The notes: generated by a model from the letters alone, not told the origin. Counted from the stretch's first letter, positions 1 through 6,475 are shown. The stretch is DNA of 8,610 nt from Candidatus Kuenenia stuttgartensis (GCA_943326025.2 CALPRR020000100.1:1-8610); one strand, 5' to 3'. Numbers and translations are program-made.

Positions 1-428
1 CCCGTAATGTAACGATCTGCTAAAAATTGTTGGTATTCTTCGTCGTAATATTGTTCTGAAGTTTCTTCGATGAATTTTCCTTTTTCGTGTAATTTCAAAA
101 AGAAATCTTGCGATGTTTTATGGTGGATTTCAGCTGAAGTTCTGTGAAAGATATCAAATGAAATATCGAAATCTTTGAATGAATCTCCGATTTGTTTGTT
201 GTATTTATCGACAATTTCTTGAGGAGTAATACCTTCTTTTTTAGCACGTAAAGTAATCGCAGCACCGTGTTCATCACTTCCACAAATAAAAGCTACATCG
301 TGACGATTCATTCGTAAGAAACGAACGAAAATATCTGCTGGAAGATAAACTCCTGCAACGTGTCCTAAATGTAATGGTCCATTTGCGTATGGAAGTGCGG
401 CTGTGATTGTATATTTTGCTTTACTCAT
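1..428 (-). CDS. metG: Methionine--tRNA ligase, N-terminal part (runs off left edge)
   Basis: Cytoplasmic class I aminoacyl-tRNA synthetase that charges tRNA-Met with methionine. The first 142 codons are present, starting at an ATG (426-428) and reading MSKAKYTITAALPYANGP; the rest lies beyond the left edge. The class I HIGH motif appears as HLGH at residues 20-23, in the typical context P-Y-A-N-G-P-L-H-L-G-H. The conserved segment ICGSDEHGAAI (residues 48-58) belongs to the Rossmann catalytic domain. The last visible residues, FLADRYITG, match the start of the connective zinc-binding region in MetG proteins. The start is well supported because the catalytic core begins within ten residues of it, as is usual. 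It is transcribed divergently from the orphan gene at 579 and has its own candidate promoter. Base use is like that of mfd and richer in G+C than the dlt genes. Confidence 0.97.
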   Translation of the reverse strand, partial: MSKAKYTITAALPYANGPLHLGHVAGVYLPADIFVRFLRMNRHDVAFICGSDEHGAAITLRAKKEGITPQEIVDKYNKQIGDSFKDFDISFDIFHRTSAEIHHKTSQDFFLKLHEKGKFIEETSEQYYDEEYQQFLADRYIT

Positions 429-457
429 CTCGTAACTAAAATTGTCATTTTGTTGCA

Positions 458-465
458 CAAAGATA
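458..465 (-). promoter_or_regulatory. Candidate Bacteroidota -7 box for metG
   Basis: On the minus strand this reads TATCTTTG, a full match to the Bacteroidota sigma-A -7 consensus TAnnTTTG, 29 bases before the metG ATG. No convincing -33 TTTG was found at the usual spacing, so the call rests on the -7 box and its position. Confidence 0.5.
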
Positions 466-554
466 GTGGGAATTTAGATATTAGAAGTTAACTAAAGTCA
501 TGAAAAGAGAGAACCTGCAACAATTTTAAATTTTATTTTTTGGAATTAATCCTC

Positions 555-562
555 TATTTTTG
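555..562 (+). promoter_or_regulatory. Candidate -7 box for the orphan gene at 579
   Basis: TATTTTTG matches TAnnTTTG and lies 16 bases before the ATG, leaving a leader of only about ten bases. A TTTG at 539-542 is too close to be a normal -33 element. In a T-rich intergenic stretch a chance match is possible. Confidence 0.35.
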
Positions 563-578
563 ACGAAAAGATCAAAAA

Positions 579-1004
579 ATGGCTGAATCTTCAAGTGAAT
601 CGATAATTTGGAAAGGGAAATTTTCCTACAATCCAGAAGAATATGGATTCGAAGAGGATGTGAATTTTGAATTGTATATTTCCAAAACCGATAATCAATT
701 TGAAGGTGTTTCTTACGATGATGAATTTAGAGATTTACACCCTGAATTACCAAAAGTGAAAGGATATATAGACGGAGATAAAATTTATTTTGTCATTACG
801 TATCCTGTTTCTTATTCAATTGATGAAAACGATAAAATCTTAATTGATCAAACGCGAAAAGGACATGATGTTATTTACAATGGGACCTTTGATCGAACTT
901 TCAATAAATGGTCAGGCATTTGGGAAATTATGCAAGAAGAAGAAATCGATGGTGACGAAATCATCATTCAAGATTATTCTACGGGTGAATGGGAGATGAG
1001 TTAA
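579..1004 (+). CDS. Conserved-looking hypothetical protein, small soluble beta-rich protein
   Basis: I do not recognise a family with confidence. The product is 141 residues, strongly acidic, with no signal peptide or membrane segment, so it is probably cytoplasmic. The sequence alternates short beta-type stretches with turns: WKGKFSYN near residues 11-18, FELYIS near 30-35, KVKGYIDGDKIYFVITYP near 59-76, VIYNGTF near 98-104 and W-x-G-x-W near 111-115, ending GEWEM. Paired G/W patterns of this type suggest a small up-and-down beta-barrel resembling lipocalin or avidin-like folds, but that is inference from pattern only. It starts at the first ATG after a plausible -7 box. It is the only plus-strand gene here. 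Its stop codon is separated by a single base from the stop codon of the convergent dltA, so transcripts from the two sides must overlap unless terminated inside coding sequence. Confidence 0.8.
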   Translation: MAESSSESIIWKGKFSYNPEEYGFEEDVNFELYISKTDNQFEGVSYDDEFRDLHPELPKVKGYIDGDKIYFVITYPVSYSIDENDKILIDQTRKGHDVIYNGTFDRTFNKWSGIWEIMQEEEIDGDEIIIQDYSTGEWEMS

Positions 1005-1005
1005 T

Positions 1006-2478
1006 TTATCTACTCAAATAGATTGCTTCCAACGCTTTCTTATCCGCTTTACCGTTTTGATTCAAAGGCATTTTATCAATAATTTTAAAATCTGAAGGTA
1101 TCATATAATGCGGAATCGAATTTGATAATTTCTCAATGATATCTGCTTTTATATTAAAATCTTGATCGCTTGTTAATTCAATAAGGCTGACAATTTTTTT
1201 AACTTCATCGTTACGTCTTAAAGCAATTGTTTCAGATTTAACTACATATGAAATCTCATCAATCTTAGATGTTATTTCGTTTAATTCAATTCTGTAACCA
1301 TGCAATTTGACTTGGTCATCATTTCTACCTTTACAGAAGAGCATACCATCTTGAAAATAGCCATTATCACCCGTTTTAAAACTTCTTTCTCCTTCAAATA
1401 TTGAGAATTTCTCTTGATTTAAATCAGGTCTATTTAAATAGCCTAATGATACATTTTTTCCAACAATGACAATTTCTTCCTCGTCGATTAAAATTTTACT
1501 TTCAGGTTTAGGAAAGCCAACAGGTAACGGATTGTATTTATTAATAATATCTTCTGTGATTTCAACCAATGTAGTTGCAACAGTTGCTTCTGTTGGGCCG
1601 TAAGTATTGTAAATCTTAGTGTTTTTAAAATTTGATTTCAATGACTTTGCTAATACATTAGGCAACATTTCTCCACAAAAAAGAAAATACTTAACTGTAT
1701 CTGAAATTATTGAATTTTCCATTCGAGAATAAACAAATGAATACGATGGAGTAGAAACCCAAACAGTTCCATTATTTTCTTTTATTCTTTGAAGAAATAA
1801 CTCAGGTTGATCGATAGTTGATTTACTATTCAATAATAAAGTAGCTCCTAAAGCTGCAAATGTTATCAATTCATAAACAGATAAATCGAAACTAAAAAGC
1901 GCCACATTTATAAACACATCATCTTTTGTAAAACCGAAATCAGATGTCATCCATTTTGAAAATGTCAATACAGCTTCCGTTGAAATTTGAACTCCTTTTG
2001 GTTCACCAGTACTTCCAGATGTAAAGATTAAATAAACCAAAGGATCTATTGAATCTATAGATGATTTTGAAAATTCAGCTTTTTGAATTAATTCAAATTT
2101 ATTTGAAGTAAAAAGTATTTCAGATGTTTGTTCAAGTGCTAATTTTTGATCTGTACAATTGATAATTAATTGAACGTTTGCAATATTTTTTACTGCTTGA
2201 ATTCTTTGGAAAGGATAAACAATATCAACCGGAATATATGCAATATTTAGTTTGATACATGCATAGATGCTAACGATTACTTCAACTTGTTTATGCCCAT
2301 ATATTATAACTGGAAATGCTGATTTTTGATAATTATTTTCAATCAAGTAATTACAAAAAGCATCAACTTCAGCGTTAAATTCTTTCCATGTAATACTTCT
2401 GTCATCTCCAATTACGGCGATTTTATTAGGTTCTACATTTTGTTCTACAAAATCTTTATGTTCGAAAGAAAATTTCAT
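1006..2478 (-). CDS. dltA: D-alanine--carrier protein ligase (DltA-type adenylating enzyme)
   Basis: ANL-superfamily enzyme that adenylates D-alanine with ATP and loads it onto the phosphopantetheine of the carrier protein DltC in the cytoplasm. At 490 aa it is slightly shorter than Gram-positive DltA (about 500-510). Visible motifs, in order: P-loop FTSGSTGEPKG at 152-162, FDLSVYEL at 197-204, YGPTEA at 293-298, KTGD at 368-371 (ribose-binding Asp), GRNDDQVKLHGYRIEL around 384-399 (hinge) and the adenylation Lys477 in NQNGK. The segment FLFCGEMLP (265-273) places a Cys at 268; in Bacillus DltA the equivalent Cys in FCGE lines the pocket that selects D-Ala over L-Ala. The substrate therefore looks like D-alanine and not a generic NRPS amino acid. 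It is the last gene of the operon, six bases after dltB. No condensation or thiolation domain is attached, as expected for a stand-alone ligase. Confidence 0.9.
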   Translation of the reverse strand: MKFSFEHKDFVEQNVEPNKIAVIGDDRSITWKEFNAEVDAFCNYLIENNYQKSAFPVIIYGHKQVEVIVSIYACIKLNIAYIPVDIVYPFQRIQAVKNIANVQLIINCTDQKLALEQTSEILFTSNKFELIQKAEFSKSSIDSIDPLVYLIFTSGSTGEPKGVQISTEAVLTFSKWMTSDFGFTKDDVFINVALFSFDLSVYELITFAALGATLLLNSKSTIDQPELFLQRIKENNGTVWVSTPSYSFVYSRMENSIISDTVKYFLFCGEMLPNVLAKSLKSNFKNTKIYNTYGPTEATVATTLVEITEDIINKYNPLPVGFPKPESKILIDEEEIVIVGKNVSLGYLNRPDLNQEKFSIFEGERSFKTGDNGYFQDGMLFCKGRNDDQVKLHGYRIELNEITSKIDEISYVVKSETIALRRNDEVKKIVSLIELTSDQDFNIKADIIEKLSNSIPHYMIPSDFKIIDKMPLNQNGKADKKALEAIYLSR

Positions 2479-2484
2479 AATAAG

Positions 2485-3732
2485 TTAGAATAAATTACCG
2501 CTGAAAATATAAATAGAAAATGCAACTGCATTAAATAGTATAAGAATCGAAAGATATTTGACAATCGTTGGATTTAAGTTTCCAAACACAACATCTTTTC
2601 CGTTTTTTTTACACTGATAGTTATAGTAATTATAAATAACAGAATAAAGACCAAAAAGTACACCACTAACAATGTAATGCAATTCAAAACCATTCCAAAA
2701 TCCCATCAAGGTAAAGGTTAAAAGTAAAGCCAAACCTTGTCTTTGTATTGATGTGAATTTTTTTCTTGTTGTTAAGTCCTTGAAAATCGGTTTGAAAAAA
2801 TAATCATTCAACCAATCTCCTAATGATTTATGCCAACGATGCCAAAACTCTTTTGGATTTTGAGCTAAAAAAGGTTTGTCAAAATTGTAAGGAACTTGAA
2901 TGCCTAAGAAATGGCCAAAAGCCATCGCCAATAAGGAATAACCTGCAAAATCAAAAAACAAATAGATTAAGTAGGTGTACATGTAACTCACGTGGTAATA
3001 TATGCCTTCTAAGCCATCTAAATGAGTAAGAACTAAATTGTGAATGGCTGTTGCTAATATATATTTGTATAGAAGTCCTTTAATTAGATAATCAAATCCT
3101 TTGTTGATGTTTTCAGAATTAATAGTACTGAATCCAAGACTAATGTTTTTATTAAAGCGATCATATCGATCAATTGGTCCGATTAATAATGTCGGCGGAA
3201 AAGCAAGAAAAGAAAAGTATGTTTTAAGTGAAATTTGACTTCTTTCTGCTTCGTCAAAATGTATTTGTAACATCTTAAAAGTAGCATAAGACAATCCAGC
3301 TATTTGGAAGATCGATTGAATAGAATGATTGAATTCTGGTAAAACATTAAATAATTTCATGAAGAATAAAGGAAAAGCATACAAGATAATCACCTTGATG
3401 CCGGTCCATTTTCTTTTTTGAGAAAATTGTTTGAAGATTAGGTATCCAAATAACACAAATCCTAAAAAATGAAAAGGCTTTGTATAGAGAAAAAATATGT
3501 AAATAAATGAAACAATCGTTAAGAAATTCAAATAAGCTTTAGCGCTAGTTTTAAACTTCTTTCTAAGAAGAATCGCTACAATAAATGCTAAAGTCAGAAA
3601 TAAATAAAATTGACCATTTGTAAATGGTAAACAATCATGAACTTTAAGTAATTTTTTTAAAATAACAGAATAATTTACCGAAAGTAAATCTCCAGAGAAT
3701 ATAAAATTAGGTATGGATAAAATAAAACTCAT
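2485..3732 (-). CDS. dltB: MBOAT-family D-alanyl transferase (DltB-type)
   Basis: Polytopic inner-membrane protein of 415 residues with about ten hydrophobic segments. In the known pathway the MBOAT takes D-Ala from carrier-bound DltC on the cytoplasmic side and passes it outward. MBOAT signatures are clear: FPPTLLIGPIDRYDRF (178-193), LFFDFAGYSLLAMAFGHFLGI (258-278), KPFLAQNPKEFWHRWHKSLGDWL (286-308) and LMGFWNGFELHYIVSG (342-357). His301 in RWH corresponds to one conserved His. In most MBOATs the second, catalytic His lies in a W-H-G motif; here that motif reads W-N-G (Asn347), with His352 five residues on, so the catalytic residue is uncertain. The start lies three bases after the dltX stop, implying tight co-expression with the microprotein that would be its partner. 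DltB is preferred over AlgI or PatA because of the neighbouring dltA, dltC and dltD. Confidence 0.9.
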   Translation of the reverse strand: MSFILSIPNFIFSGDLLSVNYSVILKKLLKVHDCLPFTNGQFYLFLTLAFIVAILLRKKFKTSAKAYLNFLTIVSFIYIFFLYTKPFHFLGFVLFGYLIFKQFSQKRKWTGIKVIILYAFPLFFMKLFNVLPEFNHSIQSIFQIAGLSYATFKMLQIHFDEAERSQISLKTYFSFLAFPPTLLIGPIDRYDRFNKNISLGFSTINSENINKGFDYLIKGLLYKYILATAIHNLVLTHLDGLEGIYYHVSYMYTYLIYLFFDFAGYSLLAMAFGHFLGIQVPYNFDKPFLAQNPKEFWHRWHKSLGDWLNDYFFKPIFKDLTTRKKFTSIQRQGLALLLTFTLMGFWNGFELHYIVSGVLFGLYSVIYNYYNYQCKKNGKDVVFGNLNPTIVKYLSILILFNAVAFSIYIFSGNLF

Positions 3733-3735
3733 GCT

Positions 3736-3891
3736 TTAAAATTGTTGGTAAACAAAATCAACAGCTGATTCTACTTTTCCATCTAACTGAGGAAAAATAA
3801 CATGCTCAATATCTATAACATACAAGAGTATAAACCCGATAAAAAGCAAAGTGTAAATAATGATATGATTAAATAATCTATTTTTCTGCAT
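3736..3891 (-). CDS. dltX: DltX-like single-pass membrane microprotein
   Basis: A 51-codon gene from ATG (3889-3891) to TAA (3736-3738). The protein has a short basic N-terminus (MQKNRLFN), one hydrophobic helix at about residues 9-27 (IIIYTLLFIGFILLYVIDI) and a 24-residue tail ending exactly in FVYQQF. The positive-inside rule predicts cytoplasmic N-terminus and periplasmic C-terminus. Size, topology and a C-terminal F-x-Y-x-x-F match DltX, the small subunit of Gram-positive dlt operons whose C-terminal tyrosine is reported to carry D-Ala between DltB and DltD; here that is Tyr48. The start overlaps the end of dltD by 14 bases and the stop is three bases before dltB, so it sits between the two proteins it should connect. 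The annotation is inferred from motif, topology and context; a protein this short is easily missed by gene callers. ATG is the only sensible start. Confidence 0.85.
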   Translation of the reverse strand: MQKNRLFNHIIIYTLLFIGFILLYVIDIEHVIFPQLDGKVESAVDFVYQQF

Positions 3892-5050
3892 AATATGTAT
3901 CAACAATAAATTTATTCATTTTCATCCAACCTAAATTCCCTGAATGCATAATATCAGCTAAAGTACCAGGAACATAATTTCTTTTTTCAGGAGTAAACAT
4001 ATTCAAATAAGGAATATTATTTTTTTCAAGTTCTCCTAAAATTATTTTTAATGTTGGATTAAAGCGATTTAAATATTTATAATGATGTGGATTTAAATTT
4101 TGAATTATTACTGATGGTTTAGCTTTATTTTTTTTCAATAAATCCATAAGAAGTTTAAAATCTTTCAGTTCTTGATTATTCGTATTTATTTCTTTGAATT
4201 CTGCTGAATTAATTGTTCCATCAGTTGTTTTTAGGAAAGAATTAAAGTAATCATCAGCAATAAATTTATTATTTGATTTAATTGATTTAATAAAATTTTC
4301 TTGAAGCTTGCTAAATTCATTATTCCAATTAATATGCTTTTGCTTATTTTTTAATTTTTTATTAAATTTTAAATTATATTCTACTTTTGAAAACTCTTTA
4401 TTCCTGGCCAATAAATATGAATTCAGGACAGGTACTTTGTTGTATTTATAAATATTAAGAAAATAATTTATTTTACTATCTGGATTTTTTATAAGTTCTA
4501 GATTATCATATAAATATTTCCCAATTTGAAATTTTTCTCTTTCTGAAATAGTGTTGTCTGTAATGATTCTATTTAAAAAATTAGGTCGAACAAATTCTAA
4601 AAATGCTTCGATATTTGTTCCTTCACCCTCAAACCAACCTGGACTAATTAAAATACAAATTTTTGCATTTTTTAAATTATCTTTTAAAGCCAGTAATTCA
4701 CAATACATAGAATACGATTGATGGTATGCATGTCCAAAACTATTTACTCGAATTCCCATGGAGTCTGGTAAATAATTATAAGGTATATATGGTGTTTCAG
4801 TAGTTAATTCAGATGATCCAAAGAAAGTTAATCCTTCTTTTTCTTTTAAAGATCCAACCAATTGAAGCTCTAAACTATCACTTCCATTTAAATTGGCAAA
4901 AAGACCTTTGAACGTTTTTTTGTCTCCTTTAATTGATATTGTTTTGTAATTAGAAGTATTAAAGATTTCAGTAATTCCCAATAAGAAAATTATACACAAT
5001 GAAATGCCTATGATCAAAGGAATAAAGTGATATTTTATTAGTGATTTCAA
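3878..5050 (-). CDS. dltD: DltD-type membrane-anchored SGNH-like D-alanyl transferase
   Basis: In the Gram-positive pathway DltD moves D-Ala to the final envelope polymer outside the membrane. This 390-aa protein has a basic N-terminus and one membrane helix (about residues 10-28), so the rest should be periplasmic. DltD hallmarks: FGSSEL at 77-82 with the nucleophile Ser in GSS (79/80), SPGWFEGEG at 136-144, and the C-terminal D-x-x-H-x-G-x-x-G-W block, Asp366 and His369 in ADIMHSGNLGW. Ser, Asp and His of the catalytic triad are thus all present. The start is a TTG (5048-5050) overlapping the dltC stop as TTGA; an in-frame stop lies three codons upstream and the next Met is at residue 98, past the anchor, so TTG is forced. 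The middle (about 185-310) is Lys/Asn-rich and diverged. Local G+C is very low (6 of 60 bases at 4321-4380). Confidence 0.9.
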   Translation of the reverse strand: MKSLIKYHFIPLIIGISLCIIFLLGITEIFNTSNYKTISIKGDKKTFKGLFANLNGSDSLELQLVGSLKEKEGLTFFGSSELTTETPYIPYNYLPDSMGIRVNSFGHAYHQSYSMYCELLALKDNLKNAKICILISPGWFEGEGTNIEAFLEFVRPNFLNRIITDNTISEREKFQIGKYLYDNLELIKNPDSKINYFLNIYKYNKVPVLNSYLLARNKEFSKVEYNLKFNKKLKNKQKHINWNNEFSKLQENFIKSIKSNNKFIADDYFNSFLKTTDGTINSAEFKEINTNNQELKDFKLLMDLLKKNKAKPSVIIQNLNPHHYKYLNRFNPTLKIILGELEKNNIPYLNMFTPEKRNYVPGTLADIMHSGNLGWMKMNKFIVDTYYAEK

Positions 5051-5271
5051 GCTTTTTTACTTTCTATGTATTTAATGATTAAATCTACTGTTTCAAAATT
5101 TTCCACAATAACTTCATTCATTGGAACTTTAATATTGTATTCACTTTCAATTTCCACTATTAATTCAACTAATGTAATTGAATCTAAAATTTTATCTGTC
5201 CAAAGTAAATCATCGTTATTTACTCGACTAAATGCAATTTCTTCTATTTTGTCTTTGATAAATTGTTCCAT
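5047..5271 (-). CDS. dltC: D-alanyl carrier protein (DltC-type)
   Basis: A 74-residue acidic acyl-carrier-like protein. After phosphopantetheinylation it carries D-Ala as a thioester from DltA to the cytoplasmic face of DltB. The attachment site is Ser31 in DKILDSITLVELI; the Asp-Ser pair followed by a helix with V-E-L is typical of DltC. The downstream E-S-E-Y-N-I-K-V-P (42-50) and final helix ETVDLIIKYIE (60-70) complete the four-helix carrier fold. Length is close to the 78-81 residues of Gram-positive DltC. It is the first gene of the operon, preceded by a candidate promoter, and its stop overlaps the dltD start by four bases. In Gram-positive operons dltC normally follows dltA and dltB, so the order here is rearranged. 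A fatty-acid ACP is unlikely given size and neighbours. No phosphopantetheinyl transferase gene is in the window. Confidence 0.9.
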   Translation of the reverse strand: MEQFIKDKIEEIAFSRVNNDDLLWTDKILDSITLVELIVEIESEYNIKVPMNEVIVENFETVDLIIKYIESKKA

Positions 5272-5284
5272 TGAATTTTTTTTG

Positions 5285-5292
5285 CAAACATA
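5285..5292 (-). promoter_or_regulatory. Candidate -7 box of the dlt operon
   Basis: On the minus strand this is TATGTTTG, a full match to TAnnTTTG, 13 bases ahead of the dltC ATG, which leaves a very short leader. No clear -33 TTTG was found. Because the downstream genes overlap or nearly abut, this is the most likely promoter for all five genes. Confidence 0.5.
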
Positions 5293-5314
5293 AGAAAAGT
5301 TAATGAAATCATGA

Positions 5315-5339
5315 TTGAATTCTTAATGTTGAATTCAAC
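5315..5339. repeat. Paired TTGAATTC repeats and 12-bp palindrome upstream of dltC
   Basis: TTGAATTC occurs at 5315-5322 and 5329-5336, fourteen bases apart. The second copy is inside the perfect palindrome GTTGAATTCAAC (5328-5339). The pair lies about 25-50 bases upstream of the candidate -7 box, where an activator or repressor could bind. In an AT-rich intergenic stretch this may be chance. Confidence 0.25.
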
Positions 5340-5441
5340 TTACAACACTTATCATCAACTTAATTTCCTCCAAACGCTCGAAGGCTATTTTAAATGTTAC
5401 ACATTATCGTAAATGATAAGTAATTTATAGTTGGCATCACT
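5335..5441 (-). pseudogene. Decayed second copy of the mfd 3' end
   Basis: Bases 5343-5441 align with 6577-6676, the end of the intact mfd, at about 82 of 99 aligned positions with one single-base gap. Read in the mfd frame, the copy gives S-D-A-N-Y-K-L-L-I-I-Y-D-N-V, then a TAA where mfd has Gln, then a TAG and a one-base deletion. After the frameshift it continues F-E-R-L-E-E-I-K-L-M-I-S-V-V-S and a TGA at 5335-5337. Only about the last 35 codons of mfd are represented and there is no start. It lies directly downstream of the nuclease gene stop (two bases apart) and upstream of the dlt promoter. It is best explained as the displaced original mfd tail, or as one side of a target duplication. 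Confidence 0.88.
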
Positions 5442-5443
5442 AA

Positions 5444-6466
5444 TTATAAAAGTTTCTTCATAAATGAATTCAATTCATTCTCAAGTTCTGATAATAATTG
5501 TTTTTCTGTTGGTAAATAAAGTTGGTATTTGCTTGCAATAATATTCTCTGAATTTTCGGGTAGACTAAATTTAACAACCGCATCATTTTTATCGGCGCAT
5601 AATAATATACCAATTGTCTTATTTTCATCTTCAAATTTTTCAACTCTATCAAAATAATTGACATACATTTGAAGTTGTCCTAAATGTAAATGGGTTAGTT
5701 TTTCGGTTTTAATTTCAATAATGACAAAACATTTTAGAATACGATTGTAAAAAACTAAATCAATGAAAAAATCATCTCCATCAATTTGAATTCTTTTTTG
5801 CCTAGCTAGAAATGAAAATCCATTTCCTAATTCTAACAAAAAATCTTGAAGATGTGAAATGATAGCAGACTCTAATTCTTGTTCATAATAAGAATTTTCT
5901 TGTTTCAATCCTAAAAACTCCAAAACCATAGGATCTTTAATAATTTCTTTTGCTTCTTTAGGTTTTTGTTCTTTTTGCGCAACAGCTAATACTGATTCTT
6001 TGTCATTACTCATTAACAATCTTTCAAAAAGATGACTATTAATCTGTCGTTCCATTTGACGTGAAGACCAATTATTTTTTACTGATTCTGCAATATAAAA
6101 AGTTCTTTTATCTTCATTTTCAATACTTAATAAAAGTTTATATTGTGTCCAATTCAATTGCGTCCGCACTGCGGACGCAATTGGAAAAACTCTATAAAAC
6201 TGACGATATCGTTCTAATTGTCTAATGCTAAATCCACTTCCAAATTCAGGTTGTAATTTTTCAGCTAACAATTTTATAATGTATTTTCCGTAATCTGCTC
6301 TGTCTTTTCCTGCTTGTTCCTCTTCAAAAATCCGCTGGCCAATTTTCCAATACATCAAAGTACGTTCGGAATCAACTTTACGGATTGCATTTTCTCTTGA
6401 AAGGCTTATTATCCCTTTAATTTCATTGATTAATTTGGTGGTTTCTTTAGGTGATTTTGTACTCAT
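5444..6466 (-). CDS. yhcG: YhcG/DUF1016-family PDDEXK nuclease
   Basis: A 340-residue cytoplasmic protein with the two-part layout of the YhcG family. An N-terminal helical DUF1016_N-type domain (about 10-150: YWKIGQRIFEEEQ at 39-51, GSGFSIRQLERYRQFY at 76-91, LNWTQYKLLLSI at 104-115) precedes a C-terminal PDDEXK-like nuclease domain (about 185-330). Candidate catalytic residues are Asp236 in FFIDLVFY and Glu251 and Lys253 in VIIEIKTEKL, followed by the Q-x-Q motif GQLQMYVNYFD (263-273). Family members are found near restriction-modification and defence genes, and some are linked to DNA processing; the exact role is unknown. The gene has no partner methylase or specificity subunit here. It is bracketed by a direct repeat of the mfd 3' end, which marks it as an insertion. 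It contains a perfect 29-bp palindrome encoding part of residues 95-104. Confidence 0.92.
   Translation of the reverse strand: MSTKSPKETTKLINEIKGIISLSRENAIRKVDSERTLMYWKIGQRIFEEEQAGKDRADYGKYIIKLLAEKLQPEFGSGFSIRQLERYRQFYRVFPIASAVRTQLNWTQYKLLLSIENEDKRTFYIAESVKNNWSSRQMERQINSHLFERLLMSNDKESVLAVAQKEQKPKEAKEIIKDPMVLEFLGLKQENSYYEQELESAIISHLQDFLLELGNGFSFLARQKRIQIDGDDFFIDLVFYNRILKCFVIIEIKTEKLTHLHLGQLQMYVNYFDRVEKFEDENKTIGILLCADKNDAVVKFSLPENSENIIASKYQLYLPTEKQLLSELENELNSFMKKLL
6155..6183. repeat. Perfect 29-bp palindrome inside yhcG
   Basis: Two perfect 14-base arms, CAATTGCGTCCGCA and its reverse complement, flank a single central C at 6169. The core CGTCCGCACTGCGGACG is strikingly G+C-rich in an AT-rich gene. 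It encodes about residues 95-104 (PIASAVRTQL) without breaking the reading frame, at a linker between two helical stretches. Confidence 0.85.
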
Positions 6467-6475
6467 AAAATTTAA

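Noticed and set aside
95..283. Minus-strand 62-codon open frame
   Set aside because: Alternative frame within metG, which shows a conserved catalytic domain over the same bases.
997..1016. TGAGT/ACTCA hairpin as a bidirectional terminator
   Set aside because: Only five base pairs with a 10-base loop and no adjacent strong T-tract; too weak to call.
1006..2478. NRPS adenylation domain or siderophore pathway
   Set aside because: No condensation, thioesterase or further modules; the FCGE Cys and the dltB/C/D/X neighbours point to DltA.
2823..3029. Plus-strand 68-codon open frame with several Cys
   Set aside because: Lies inside dltB opposite the conserved RWH region; the Cys pattern comes from antisense reading and is not a credible zinc site.
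5066..5293. Plus-strand 75-codon open frame opposite dltC
   Set aside because: Complete antisense shadow of dltC, whose carrier motifs are clear; no motif or promoter of its own.
5470..5664. Minus-strand 64-codon open frame
   Set aside because: Alternative frame of the nuclease domain of yhcG; the main frame carries the PDDEXK residues.
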